From DASYXW01 sp035934405 (GTDB lineage: Bacteria > Acidobacteriota > Terriglobia > UBA7540), in contig DASYXW010000053.1 of assembly GCA_035934405.1 (NCBI GenBank), positions 1 to 64,000 on the forward strand: a stretch of 64,000 bases of DNA, given 5' to 3'. Below the pieces are notes generated by a model. The model was not told the origin of the DNA, made no database searches, and saw only the letters and a program-made list of their open reading frames with translations. How positions within the stretch are numbered: the first letter of the stretch is position 1; each line of letters begins with the position of its first letter. Made by a program: the position numbers and the translations under genes. Below are positions 1-8,101 of this stretch, in pieces.

Positions 1-237
1 CGGGGTTTTAACCCCGTCGCACACGCCCTCACCCCCCGCTTCGCGGTCCCCCCTCTCCCGTTGGGAGAGGGGCCGGGGGTGAAGGCGCACCTCCTTACGG
101 CGGGACTGAAGTCCCGCCCTTCCGCGCGTTATGACGCGGAACTCCGTCACGAAGTACTAGTGTCCTGAGTCAGAAGTTCGTTGAATGAATGCGTTGATTG
201 GGCCGTCGAGTACACAGCCCCGAAGGGGCGAAATATC

Positions 238-371
238 GTAGCCCAGCGTCAGCCCTGGGTTGACGGCCCTCACCCCGTCCCGACAAGTCGGGACACCCCT
301 CTCCCGCTCGGCGCGAGAGGGGCAGGGGGAGAGGGATCGTTGGCTAACCCACGGCTTACGCCGTGGGCTAC
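238..371. repeat. GTAG-headed composite palindromic repeat (BIME-like)
   Basis: The left end is GTAG (238-241) followed by a CCCAG...CTGGG stem. The right end is a CCCACGG...CCGTGGG stem closed by CTAC (368-371). The ends are thus inverted copies of a GTAG-footed hairpin, with a CCCTCACCCC/CTCTCCC block between them. The flank GGGGCGAAATATC just left of it recurs, slightly altered, at about 12467-12480 next to CCCACGGTGGG. Confidence 0.6.
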
Positions 372-421
372 AATCTTTCGCCCGCCGTGGCGGGCTAGAT
401 GCTGCGCCCACGAACGCGGGT

Positions 422-451
422 GGCGCAGCGTTGGTCGTCTAGCGCTGCGCC
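422..451. repeat. Hairpin repeat GGCGCAGCG/CGCTGCGCC
   Basis: A perfect 9-base stem (422-430 with 443-451) and a 12-base loop, preceded by CGGGT. The three hairpins at 2251-2516 have the same flank (GGGTGGCGCAG) but a different stem, so this looks like a relative of that family. Confidence 0.5.
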
Positions 452-575
452 ATTGCAAAGGTGAAAGACGAGCCTTGCGCTACGCTAGCCTGAGCGTGGA
501 CCGGCTGGTTTGATTCCAGTGTTGTCTTCAGAATCGCAGAGCTACCGCTCTGCGCCAGCCCGTCCAAGCCAGCAA

Positions 576-634
576 GATTTTCAAGACTTTGATCCCAGCC
601 GAGGTCAGCGACGGCTCTTTAGGTCTTGAAAATC
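576..634. repeat. Perfect 12-base inverted repeat
   Basis: GATTTTCAAGAC (576-587) is repeated inverted as GTCTTGAAAATC (623-634), with 35 bases between. It is more AT-rich than the surroundings and unrelated to the other hairpins. There is no T-run after it, so it is not an ordinary intrinsic terminator. Function unknown. Confidence 0.5.
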
Positions 635-930
635 GCGTTCAAGAGACTGAGCCAGTTTTACAAGACCGCTGAGAAGATTCCACATCACAGGGTCATTATT
701 GAAGTCAACCTGACGGAGGGCTTCAGAAAAGCAGTACTGTGCGTCCCGTATACCCATCGATGCCTCCCTACCACTGGCGAGTTTTGGGCAGACTAACTGT
801 ACTTTGATTCTGCCTTGTTGCTTTTCTTGTGCTCTGGCTTCGCTTTCGCCAACGCCCTTATGTCGAGAGGGTCAAGAGCCCTTGCTGCAACCGGCCTAGC
901 AGCCGGTAAGCTAGACGCCTCTCGGCCTTT

Positions 931-2124
931 TCAGGGCTTGGCGGCATGGTGAGTCAGGTACTTCAAGGCGTCCTTGAATGCGCCTTTATCCGAGGTCCTG
1001 TTCTTGGAGATATAAAGTACCGGATAAACAATTTGACTCCGCGAGAGAGCGTAAACCTCTACCAAAGAGGTTGGATAGGGGTAATCGGTCTTTCGCCAAG
1101 CGATGAGATACTTGGCGGCATCTCGGGAAACCAGACACACCCTGGGGAACTTTCTCGTTCCACCTTCGCGTGACCACCAGTACATACTGTCTTCGGCGAA
1201 CGCACCCCACTGTACTTTTTGAAAGTCGTCCCAGTCTATTTGGGCGACCGTGGCGGGCAGAGTGCAACTCGGAGGGACGGGATTGCTGCCGTCCATACGG
1301 AAGGTGACTTCAACCAGCATCCGCACGGAGACGGGCGCGCCGTTGCGGAGCGCTGGCCTGAACTTCCAAGTCTTGACCGTGTCGACTGCGTTCTCGTCGA
1401 GCCCCAGGCCAAGCGGCGTCAGCACCTGGACATCGCCAACGCCGCCGTGCTCGTCAGCCACAATGGACAGTACCACAGTGCCCTGGCGGCGGGCTCTGCG
1501 AGCCTCGTCGGAATAAGGCGGGTCGGGTTGGTAGATCGGAACGGGCGCGCTCACGTTGCCGCCGATACTGTAGACACCACCTGTAGCTGGCCGCGTTGAA
1601 GCGGAGGCGTGCGCCTGCCGGTGCTCGAAGTTGGCCAGTTCCATCGGCGGCAAGTTCAGGTGCGGCGGGCGAAGCTTGGCTTCTTGGATTGTCTTGAGCA
1701 GCCTGTCCCGTGCTCCTGCGATTCGCAGTGTATCAAGGTCCTCGGCGGTTGGCTTGAAGTCGATGCCTCGTCGCTGGACGATTGGGACCAAGTCGTCGCT
1801 GGACTTCCCTGTCGCTAAGAGGCGGAGCAGTTCGCTCTTGCTCAACGGGGTCGGTACCGCCGCTGACAGGGCGTCGAGCAGTTCCTGCTTCGCACCCTTT
1901 GACCCTAGACTGTCCAAGTAGTCGTTTGTCGGCTGAAAATTGATTCCCCGCTCCTTGACAACGGCTGCGATGCGTTGGCTGTCAACGCCGCTGGCGACAA
2001 GATCATCCACTTGGGACTTGGTTAGCGGCCCTTCAGGCGCTCCGGTCGTTTGAGCGCACAATTGTGCGCTGACGATGAGCAGGGAGACGAAGAGCAGAGC
2101 GGCTATGGTCAGACTGGCCTTCAA
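931..2124 (-). CDS. TonB family energy transducer with duplicated N-terminal motif
   Basis: 397 residues starting at a TTG preceded by GAGGGG ten bases upstream. Residues 1-25 are a signal peptide or anchor. Two copies of a ~50-residue motif follow (LTKSQVDDLVASGVDSQRI... and LSKSELLRLLATGKSSDDL...), each with an R-GI-F-PT core. At about 185-275 comes a TonB C-terminal domain: YSDEARRARRQGTVVLSIV, then DENAVDTVKTWKFRPA. About 115 further residues with three cysteines are unassigned. Known role of the family: carrying proton-motive force to outer-membrane receptors; a TonB receptor lies at 41577-43943 but is not linked. The usual proline-rich periplasmic spacer is missing, so the protein may instead be one of the secreted TonB-C proteins common in this phylum. 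Fold assignment firm, function tentative. Confidence 0.8.
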   Translation of the reverse strand: MKASLTIAALLFVSLLIVSAQLCAQTTGAPEGPLTKSQVDDLVASGVDSQRIAAVVKERGINFQPTNDYLDSLGSKGAKQELLDALSAAVPTPLSKSELLRLLATGKSSDDLVPIVQRRGIDFKPTAEDLDTLRIAGARDRLLKTIQEAKLRPPHLNLPPMELANFEHRQAHASASTRPATGGVYSIGGNVSAPVPIYQPDPPYSDEARRARRQGTVVLSIVADEHGGVGDVQVLTPLGLGLDENAVDTVKTWKFRPALRNGAPVSVRMLVEVTFRMDGSNPVPPSCTLPATVAQIDWDDFQKVQWGAFAEDSMYWWSREGGTRKFPRVCLVSRDAAKYLIAWRKTDYPYPTSLVEVYALSRSQIVYPVLYISKNRTSDKGAFKDALKYLTHHAAKP

Positions 2125-2250
2125 ATGGAGCCATCCCCTCAGTCGGGCAACTACCCCGATTCGAGCGTGATGAGGAGTGTATCACCGAGACTAAGTCTGG
2201 ACAAGTTCGGGGCACGTGGCAGCGCCAGCGTTGGCCGTCGCGTTTCCGCG

Positions 2251-2516
2251 GGTGGCGCAGACATCGTCTTGTGATGTCTGCGACTTTCGAGGTTGGGATT
2301 ACAATCTCCCGATGCCTCGCCAGCAGCACTATTACGCGCGGGTGGCGCAGACATCGTCGTGTGATGTCTGCGATTTCCCGAAGGGACGATCTCCTTTGAG
2401 ACTGTTCGAGAGGAAGCTTCCCTACCCGCCATGATCGATTCCCTAAACGCGAGTGCGACGATTCTAAAGTCGCTGCGCGAACTCGCAGACATCAAAAATC
2501 GATGTCTGCGCCACCC
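2251..2516. repeat. Three copies of a CGCAGACATC hairpin element
   Basis: The same 10-base stem CGCAGACATC/GATGTCTGCG occurs at 2256-2265/2273-2282, 2346-2355/2363-2372 and 2484-2493/2501-2510, each with a 7-base loop (GTCTTGT, GTCGTGT, AAAAATC). The first two are preceded by GGGTGG, the third is followed by CCACCC, so copies 1-2 and copy 3 point in opposite directions. They fill the 487-base gap between the TonB gene and the permease; I see nothing else in this gap. Confidence 0.75.
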
Positions 2517-2611
2517 GCCATGTGTTCAAAAGGCCCCGAAAAAACCCTTGACGACGCCGACGCCGTTATAGACGCGCTACTTGCTTTGCCGTGCCCGCCT
2601 GAAGGCGGCCT

Positions 2612-3865
2612 CTACTCATAGCGCAACGCCTCAATCGGATCGAGGCGCGAGGCTTTGAGCGCGGGCCAGATGCCGAAAAACAGTCCAACGCTGACCGCGA
2701 CCACGAAGCCGGCGACCACACTCCACCACGGCACGGTGGTCGGCATGCTGGGAAAAGTGGCGCGGATTCCGAAGCTGACGGACCATCCGATGGCGATGCC
2801 AATGAGGCCGCCCGAGCCGGTGAGCGTCATGGCTTCGAGCAGGAACTGCCAGGTGATGTCGCTGCGCCGGGCGCCGATCGCTTTGCGGACGCCAATCTCG
2901 CGCGTGCGCTCGGTGACCGAAACCAGCATGATGTTCATCACGCCGATGCCGCCCACCAGCAAGCCGATGGAAGAGAGCACGATCATCACCAGCGCCACCG
3001 TGCCGATGATCTGGTTGAACTGCTGCACCACGCCATCGGCGGTGGAGACCGAAAAACTGTCAGGGTCGGCGGGCTTCACGTGGCGGCGGCGCCGGAGCAC
3101 GCCCTTCACTTCTTCGACCGCCTGATCGATGCGGCCGGGAGCCGCCAGGCCGTTAATAAAATTGTCTTTGACGTTAGGGTAGTACTTCTTGAAGGTGAGA
3201 TAGGGAATGAAAACCCGCCGGTCGGCGGTGGTATCGCCCAGCAGTCCTTTGCGGCGGGCGAGCGTGCCGATGACGGTGAAATTGTGGCCGTCGGCGATGA
3301 TGGTCTTGCCGATGGCGTCCTCGTTCTGGAAGAACCGGTCCGCCACTTCCGCGCCGATCACCGTCACGTCGGACCGGTGAAAATCGTCGACCTCGGTGAA
3401 GAGACGCCCGTCGGCGAGGTTGGCGTTGGTGATGTCAAAGTTGTTGGCCGTGTTGCCAAAGAACTGCGCATCGACGATTTCCTGGCCCTTATATTTGACG
3501 GTGACAAAGGGCGGCGCGGGAGGCTGCCAATTGAAGACGGTCACGCCCACATCATCGAGGTCAGGACATTCGGCTTTGAGCGCCTGGGCGTCGTCGTAAG
3601 TGAGCGGCTTGCGCAGGCGCTCCTCGCGCGTGGGGTTGAAGGTGAAAGGCGGGAGCTTGTAAATGAAAATGGTGCGCGTCCCGAAGCCCTCGGCCACGTC
3701 CGCCATCTGCTGATTGAGTCCCTGGATGAGCGACGCCACCAGAATCACCGTGGTGGTGCCCATCAGCACGCCGAGCACGGTGAGGAAGGAACGGAACTTG
3801 TGGGTGCGCAGGGTATCGAGCGCCAGGCCCAGGTTCTCGCGCACGTTTTGGCGATAAGCCTTCAT
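2612..3865 (-). CDS. MacB/FtsX-type ABC transporter permease (copy B2)
   Basis: Fourth permease of the array. An N-terminal membrane helix (about residues 24-48, RSFLTVLGVLMGTTT), a periplasmic MacB core (about 50-270), then three C-terminal helices with the FtsX signature GGIGVMNIMLVSVTERTREI and the closing motif ASRLDPIEALRYE. It pairs with the ATPase at 9489-10226 and adaptor at 10423-12003. It is closely similar to the 415-residue permease at 6792-8039, which begins MRAYRRNVRENL; by that comparison the start is ATG at 3865 (MKAYRQNVRENL, 417 residues). An in-frame ATG at 3877 is also possible but lies inside a simple repeat. No Shine-Dalgarno site is visible; the repeat runs up to the start codon. 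Confidence 0.9.
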   Translation of the reverse strand: MKAYRQNVRENLGLALDTLRTHKFRSFLTVLGVLMGTTTVILVASLIQGLNQQMADVAEGFGTRTIFIYKLPPFTFNPTREERLRKPLTYDDAQALKAECPDLDDVGVTVFNWQPPAPPFVTVKYKGQEIVDAQFFGNTANNFDITNANLADGRLFTEVDDFHRSDVTVIGAEVADRFFQNEDAIGKTIIADGHNFTVIGTLARRKGLLGDTTADRRVFIPYLTFKKYYPNVKDNFINGLAAPGRIDQAVEEVKGVLRRRRHVKPADPDSFSVSTADGVVQQFNQIIGTVALVMIVLSSIGLLVGGIGVMNIMLVSVTERTREIGVRKAIGARRSDITWQFLLEAMTLTGSGGLIGIAIGWSVSFGIRATFPSMPTTVPWWSVVAGFVVAVSVGLFFGIWPALKASRLDPIEALRYE

Positions 3866-3867
3866 AA

Positions 3868-4001
3868 ATTGACTCATTGAGTCATTGATTCATTGACTCA
3901 ATGCCTTCGCTAGATCGATTCATTGAATCATTGATTCATTGACTCAATGCCTTCGCTAGATTGATTCATTGAATCATCGATTCATTGACTCAATGCCTTC
4001 C
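3868..4001. repeat. 46-base tandem repeat of TCATTGA/TGACTCAATG words
   Basis: The unit containing TTCATTGACTCAATGCCTTC recurs with a period of 46 bases (ATGCCTTCGCTAGAT at 3901 and 3947, diverged copy at 3993). Inside each unit the words ATTGACTCA, TGAATCATT and TGATTCATT are shorter repeats of the same theme, in both orientations. It abuts the start codon of the permease at 2612-3865. A related 60-base block at 8040-8100 lies in the same position before the paralogous permease. Confidence 0.85.
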
Positions 4002-4124
4002 TGGCCGTGTGTTGCGAAGCCGCAAAGATCGCCAGAAGTTGGTCGCCTTCTGCAAGGGGCTTTTCCGTTTTGCCCGTGCTCGCGATCCCTGTCGCCGGTT
4101 GGCCAGAGTCCAGCGCTACGCGCG

Positions 4125-4343
4125 CTAAGCTGGAGTTACGTTAATAAACAACCAGGACGCTGGCCCGTCCGTGTCAAACGCAAAGGCGGCTTTGCCGTCC
4201 TCAAGTCGGCTCGGCTTACCTCTGCGTATGGCCACATCGTCGATTTCAAAGAAATGCAAACTGGCTTCATCTTCTTCGCAGACAACAGCCGGGGTCGAGC
4301 CATCTAAGTTAGCGATTTTTTCGCGTAACTCTTGCACGGTCAT
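4125..4343 (-). CDS. Small conserved-looking protein, 72 residues, function unknown
   Basis: Start at ATG 4343 because an excellent AGGAGGAAAGT lies directly before it; the longer upstream frame is not needed. The product begins MTVQELREKI, then -LDGSTPAVVCEEDE-, and ends -SWLFINVTPA; it is acidic and soluble, with no membrane segment. The MTVQELREKIANL opening resembles small cytoplasmic proteins of unknown function, but I cannot name a family. It follows the HIRAN gene by 83 bases on the same strand. Both sit between two permease genes of the export array, so they may form a two-gene cassette. Confidence 0.65.
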   Translation of the reverse strand: MTVQELREKIANLDGSTPAVVCEEDEASLHFFEIDDVAIRRGKPSRLEDGKAAFAFDTDGPASWLFINVTPA

Positions 4344-4426
4344 ACTTTCCTCCTGCGAGCGTGACTTTTGGCTCGCTCCCAAACAAAGAACCACAGGATT
4401 CGAAAGACCCGAACTGCCGCCTCGGT

Positions 4427-4927
4427 CTAGCCCCTTCCTATGCCCTCTTTGATTTTCACCACCAAAACCCCTGCGCCGCGCCACCGCTTCTGACCGTAGC
4501 CGCCATCCAGCGTCGTCAGCACGGCGACGTACCGTCGGCCATTGTCCATCTCCGGAGCCATGAGGCGTGCCTCGTTCCTAGGGATGAATCCGAGCATTTC
4601 TCCGTTGTGCCTTAGAACTTGAATTGCGTTCTTGTCATTCCGGTGGTTTGGCTGTCTTCGTAAATGCAGGATCTCAGGAACCTTGCATCGCTTGAGTATT
4701 TCTTGTCGGCTGGTTCCATCGTCGTTAGCGTGGGAAACCCCGGCAACCCTAACAACGCTGTGGTCCTCTACTTCCAGCTTCGCAAGCTCTGGAGGTAGAA
4801 TTTCTCCGAGGGAGACGCATAGAGATTGAAGCCGGGGCTGACTACGGCGGACTCCATTCCTGGCTCTCAGTTGTGAAAAAATCCACAACGCCACAAGGAC
4901 GGCAATTAGCACAGCCAGGGTTTCCAC
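4427..4927 (-). CDS. Membrane-anchored HIRAN domain protein
   Basis: 166 residues. Residues 1-20 (METLAVLIAVLVALWIFSQL) are a membrane helix followed by a basic stretch RARNGVRRSQPR, suggesting a cytoplasmic C-terminus. Residues about 55-150 match a HIRAN domain: VVRVAGVSHANDDGTSRQ, then RQPNHRNDKNAIQVLRHNGE, then MLGFIPRNEARLMAPEMDNG. HIRAN domains bind single-stranded DNA 3' ends in eukaryotic HLTF; bacterial stand-alone HIRAN proteins are mostly uncharacterised. No helicase or nuclease domain is fused. It lies between permease genes 5011-6309 and 2612-3865, with the 72-residue gene downstream. The HIRAN call is from pattern recognition and is fairly secure; its role is unknown. Confidence 0.8.
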   Translation of the reverse strand: METLAVLIAVLVALWIFSQLRARNGVRRSQPRLQSLCVSLGEILPPELAKLEVEDHSVVRVAGVSHANDDGTSRQEILKRCKVPEILHLRRQPNHRNDKNAIQVLRHNGEMLGFIPRNEARLMAPEMDNGRRYVAVLTTLDGGYGQKRWRGAGVLVVKIKEGIGRG

Positions 4928-5010
4928 GCCTATCCATCCCGTTCCAGTTTAGCTCGGAAGAGGCGAACGTCGAGCTCTGTCCGATGCGTGTCTCACCAGT
5001 CTTCGGTCTC

Positions 5011-6309
5011 TCACTTCTCCGTCCTCAGCGCCTCGATCGGGTCAAGCCGGGCGGCTTTGCTGGCCGGGTAAATACCAAAAAAGAGGCCGACGCCGCTCGA
5101 AAGCACCACGCCCACGACAACGGCGGAAATCGGCACGGAGGCCGTGAATACCAGGTTCACCAACTGAGCGATTCCTGCGGCCAGCAGGATGCCCAGGATA
5201 CCCCCGGCGAGCGCGATGGCTCCGGATTCCATCACGAACTGCAGCAGGATGTCCTGCCGGCGCGCGCCCAGCGACTTGCGGATGCCGATTTCGTGCGTCC
5301 GCTCGGTAACGCTGGCCAGCATGATATTCATAATCACGATGCCGCCGATGAGCATGAACACCGCCACCACGCCAATGGTAGCGCCAAAAATCGTGCCGGT
5401 GAGCGCCTTCCAAGTGGCCATCAGGGTATCGGAGGCGTTGATGCCGAAGGGATCCGGATCGTGATAAGGCACGTGGCGGCGCGCCCGCATGATGGCGCGG
5501 ACCTGGTCCTGCAGCGCGCCGATCTGCTGGGCGTCCCAGGCCTGCACGGAAACCTGGAGGCCGGGCCGCCCCTCGAAAGTCTTGCGAAAGGTGGAAAGCG
5601 GAATCTGGACAAAGGTATCCTGACTCTGCCCGAAACTGGTGCCGAGCGTCTGGGCGGTGCCAATCACCCGGAAGGGCAGGCCGCGCACCGTTACCTCTTT
5701 GTCGATGGGGTCGGTGCCGGCGAAAAACTCGTTCACCAGATCGTGTCCGATGAAGCAGACCATAACATTGTGGTCGTAGTCGGCTTCGCTGAAAAACCGG
5801 CCGGCGTCGACTTTCAAGGAGCCCACGTTGATAATGCTGGGCGTGACGCCAACCACCCCAACCTCGTGAATGGTGTGATTCTGGTAACGGACGTCGGGCG
5901 CCGCGTCGAGGGCGGCCGAGGCGGCAATGGTCTTGGCGCCGGCCACGTTATCCTTCAGAAACTCGTAATCCTCCATGCGGATGGGGCGGTTGGTGCGCTG
6001 CGCTTTGACGAAAGCCGCAAAGTTCTGGCCCCACTGAAACTGGTCAAGCACGAAAGTGTTGACGCCCAGGTTGGCGATGTGTTCGGCGATGTAGAGGTTC
6101 ATGCCGTTCACCACCGACATCACCACGATCAAGGTGGTGGTGGCGATCACCACACCGAGCAGGGTAAGGAACGACCGCATCTTGTGGGTGCGAAGGGCCT
6201 CGAGGGCAATCCAGAAGGCCTCGCGCGCCGTGACCAGCAGGCTCGAGTGCTCACGACGCTTGCCGCGCCGCGCCGTCAGGGCCGCATGAGTTTGACTCAG
6301 TACCGCCAA
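5011..6309 (-). CDS. MacB/FtsX-type ABC transporter permease (copy A2)
   Basis: 432 residues. Topology as in FtsX/MacB permeases: one helix near residues 44-68 (FLTLLGVVIATTTLIVV), a periplasmic core, then three C-terminal helices with GGIVIMNIMLASVTERTHEI, KSLGARRQDILLQFV and ASKAARLDPIEALR. It is a close paralogue of the permease at 8102-9400 (same length, shared AREAFWIALEALRTHK, FGQSQDTF.QIPLST, DPFGINASDT) and more distant from the 415/417-residue type. Separated from the first A-B pair by a plus-strand reductase gene, so the second pair probably needs its own promoter. It shares the single ATPase and adaptor of the array, or is a spare specificity module (inference). Confidence 0.9.
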   Translation of the reverse strand: MAVLSQTHAALTARRGKRREHSSLLVTAREAFWIALEALRTHKMRSFLTLLGVVIATTTLIVVMSVVNGMNLYIAEHIANLGVNTFVLDQFQWGQNFAAFVKAQRTNRPIRMEDYEFLKDNVAGAKTIAASAALDAAPDVRYQNHTIHEVGVVGVTPSIINVGSLKVDAGRFFSEADYDHNVMVCFIGHDLVNEFFAGTDPIDKEVTVRGLPFRVIGTAQTLGTSFGQSQDTFVQIPLSTFRKTFEGRPGLQVSVQAWDAQQIGALQDQVRAIMRARRHVPYHDPDPFGINASDTLMATWKALTGTIFGATIGVVAVFMLIGGIVIMNIMLASVTERTHEIGIRKSLGARRQDILLQFVMESGAIALAGGILGILLAAGIAQLVNLVFTASVPISAVVVGVVLSSGVGLFFGIYPASKAARLDPIEALRTEK

Positions 6310-6424
6310 CGCTGCTCCTTCCTTCCCGCTATGAGCGATGATGGCTCTTCGGGCCGCCTGGGAATCATCGTATCATACGAAAGCCGCCGGTTGAAAATTG
6401 CAGGGCCAACTCGCCCGCCCGCCA

Positions 6425-6778
6425 ATGACACCGGCGCCGGAGACTGCGGTGAACCGTAACGAATCGAAGTTCCTCTACCTGACGACGACAGGGCGCAAGA
6501 GCGGCCTGCCGCGCGAGATCGAGATCTGGTTCGTAGAGCATGAGGGCCAGTACTACATTCTTGCCGAGCACTTTCACCGCGCCCACTGGGTGAGGAATAT
6601 CGAGCGCAACCCGCGCGTCCGGGTGCGTGTGGACGGGAGGGAGCGCGGGGCGACGGCGCGCGTGCTCGACCCGGAGCGCGATCGCGAGGCTTGGCAACGG
6701 GTACAGGAGCTGGCGCGGGAGAAGTACGGCTGGGGCGAGGGACTGCCGGTTGAGATCACGCCGGCGAGCGCCCACTGA
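6425..6778 (+). CDS. Deazaflavin-dependent nitroreductase family protein
   Basis: 117 residues from ATG 6425; an in-frame TTG at 6398 would add nine. The sequence FLYLTTTGRKSGLPREIEIW, then YYILAEH, WVRNIERNPRVRVRVDG and EKYGWG..LPVEI is the split-barrel pattern of the F420-dependent nitroreductase (Ddn/PNPOx-like) family, which reduces substrates with F420H2 or FMN. The length is a little below the usual 130-150 because the N-terminus is short. It is the only plus-strand gene in the transporter array and ends 13 bases before the convergent stop of the permease at 6792, so it was probably inserted as a unit. The cofactor cannot be decided from sequence. Confidence 0.8.
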   Translation: MTPAPETAVNRNESKFLYLTTTGRKSGLPREIEIWFVEHEGQYYILAEHFHRAHWVRNIERNPRVRVRVDGRERGATARVLDPERDREAWQRVQELAREKYGWGEGLPVEITPASAH

Positions 6779-6791
6779 GCGCTGCGTTACG

Positions 6792-8039
6792 CTACTCGTA
6801 CCGCAGCGCCACGATGGGGTCGAGACGCGAGGCCTTCATGGCCGGCCAGATGCCGAAGAACAGGCCGATGGAGACCGCGACCGCGAACCCGGCGCCCACC
6901 GACCACAGCGGCACGGTGGAAGGCAGAATGTCAAGCGAGTGGATGACGAAGCTGAGCAGGAAACCGAGCAGGATGCCCAGCACGCCGCCCGAGCCGGTGA
7001 GCGTCATCGCCTCAAGCAGGAACTGCCAACTGATGTCGCTGCGGCGCGCGCCGATGGCCTTGCGCACGCCAATCTCGCGCGTGCGTTCCGTGACCGACAC
7101 CAGCATGATATTCATCACGCCGATGCCGCCAACCAGCAATCCAATGGACGAGATCACAATGGTCACCAGCACCACGGTGCTCATGATCTGGCGGAACTGG
7201 TCAACAATCGCCTGGGCGGAGGAAACGCCGAAGCTGTTGGGCGCGTCCGGCTTATCGCGGCGGACGCGGCGCAAGACGCCCGTGATCTCGTCCTTGGCCT
7301 GGTCCATTCGGCCCTCGACGGCGGTGGCGACGACGAAGTTCTCCTTCTCGTTGGGGTAGATTTTCTTGAAGGTGAGGTAGGGGATTCTCACCGTCATGTC
7401 GGTATTGTCATTGCCCGGAAATTTCGTGCGCGGCGCGAGCGTTCCGACCACCTGAAAGGTGTCGCTGCCCATGATCACATTCTTGCCGATGGGGTCCTCG
7501 TTGGGAAAGAATCGCTTGACAACATCGGAGCCGATGACCACCACGTTGCGGCGCGAGTTGTTGTCAACCTCAGTGAAAAGCCGGCCCTGGTCCAGCACGT
7601 CGTTGACCACGCGGAAGTCATTAGGTGTGACGCCGTTAAAATCGTAGCTCAGGATCTGCATGCCCTTGTATTTGAGGGGCGGCGGATTGCCCCACCAGAT
7701 GAAATTCTCGACCGAGACGTCTTCCACGTCAGGGCAGTCGTCCTTGACGGCCATCGCCTGCTCATAGCTGATCGGCTTCCGCAGGCGTTCCTCACGCGAG
7801 AGGCGTCCGACGTGAATGCCGGGGTCGAACTTGAAGATGAAGAAGTTGCGCGTGCCAAAAGCTTCGGCGGCCTGCGCCACCTGGCTGTCGAGGCCGGCAA
7901 AAACTGACGCCACGGCGATCACGGTGGTGGTACCGATGAGCACGCCGAGGATGGTGAGAAAGGAGCGGAACTTGTGCGTGCGCAGGGTATCCAGCGCCAG
8001 CAGGAGGTTTTCGCGCACGTTTCGACGATAAGCCCTCAT
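6792..8039 (-). CDS. MacB/FtsX-type ABC transporter permease (copy B1)
   Basis: 415 residues starting MRAYRRNVRENLLLALDTLR. N-terminal helix near 25-47, MacB periplasmic core, C-terminal three-helix block with GGIGVMNIMLVSVTERTREI and KAIGARRSDISWQFLLEAMT, closing ASRLDPIVALRYE. Second permease of the first A-B pair, 62 bases after the 8102-9400 gene. The whole spacer is a TCATTGA-type simple repeat and no Shine-Dalgarno site is visible before the start codon. Confidence 0.92.
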   Translation of the reverse strand: MRAYRRNVRENLLLALDTLRTHKFRSFLTILGVLIGTTTVIAVASVFAGLDSQVAQAAEAFGTRNFFIFKFDPGIHVGRLSREERLRKPISYEQAMAVKDDCPDVEDVSVENFIWWGNPPPLKYKGMQILSYDFNGVTPNDFRVVNDVLDQGRLFTEVDNNSRRNVVVIGSDVVKRFFPNEDPIGKNVIMGSDTFQVVGTLAPRTKFPGNDNTDMTVRIPYLTFKKIYPNEKENFVVATAVEGRMDQAKDEITGVLRRVRRDKPDAPNSFGVSSAQAIVDQFRQIMSTVVLVTIVISSIGLLVGGIGVMNIMLVSVTERTREIGVRKAIGARRSDISWQFLLEAMTLTGSGGVLGILLGFLLSFVIHSLDILPSTVPLWSVGAGFAVAVSIGLFFGIWPAMKASRLDPIVALRYE

Positions 8040-8100
8040 AATTGACTCAGACTTATTGATTCATTGATTCAATGATTCATTGACTCAATGAGTCAATTTC
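8040..8100. repeat. TCATTGA-word repeat filling an operon spacer, with 9-base inverted ends
   Basis: The spacer between two permease genes consists of ATTGACTCA, TTGATTCA, ATGATTCA words. The outermost ATTGACTCA (8041-8049) and TGAGTCAAT (8089-8097) are exact inverted copies, so the transcript can fold. Same word family as 3868-4001 and the left part of 17202-17280. Confidence 0.8.
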
Positions 8101-8101
8101 T

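Larger units (their letters stand above)
1..930. other. Repeat-rich non-coding stretch
   Basis: No frame here has a recognisable protein. The first 480 bases are made of palindromic and purine/pyrimidine-skewed repeats: a hairpin at 1-20, GGCGGGACT/AGTCCCGCC at about 98-117, two CCCTCACCCC-CTCTCCC segments near 26-80 and 268-335, and a GTAG-headed composite at 238-371. A perfect 12-base inverted repeat lies at 576-634. A 55-codon frame at about 625-795 reading FYKTAEKIPHHRVIIEVNLT has no start I trust and I do not call it. Confidence 0.6.

Noticed and set aside
625..795. 55-codon frame reading FYKTAEKIPHHRVIIEVNLT
   Set aside because: No ribosome-binding site, only a TTG start, no family recognised, embedded in a repeat region.
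3868..4001. Possible CRISPR-like array with a 46-base period
   Set aside because: There are no unique spacers; the whole period is repeated and made of shorter words, so it is a tandem repeat.
4873..6459. A 528-codon plus-strand frame over permease A2
   Set aside because: Antisense shadow of a clear FtsX-type permease; composition HH/DD/GG-rich, no domain. Similar shadows over 6627-7907, 10729-11979, 24373-25734 and 45634-47232 were dropped for the same reason.
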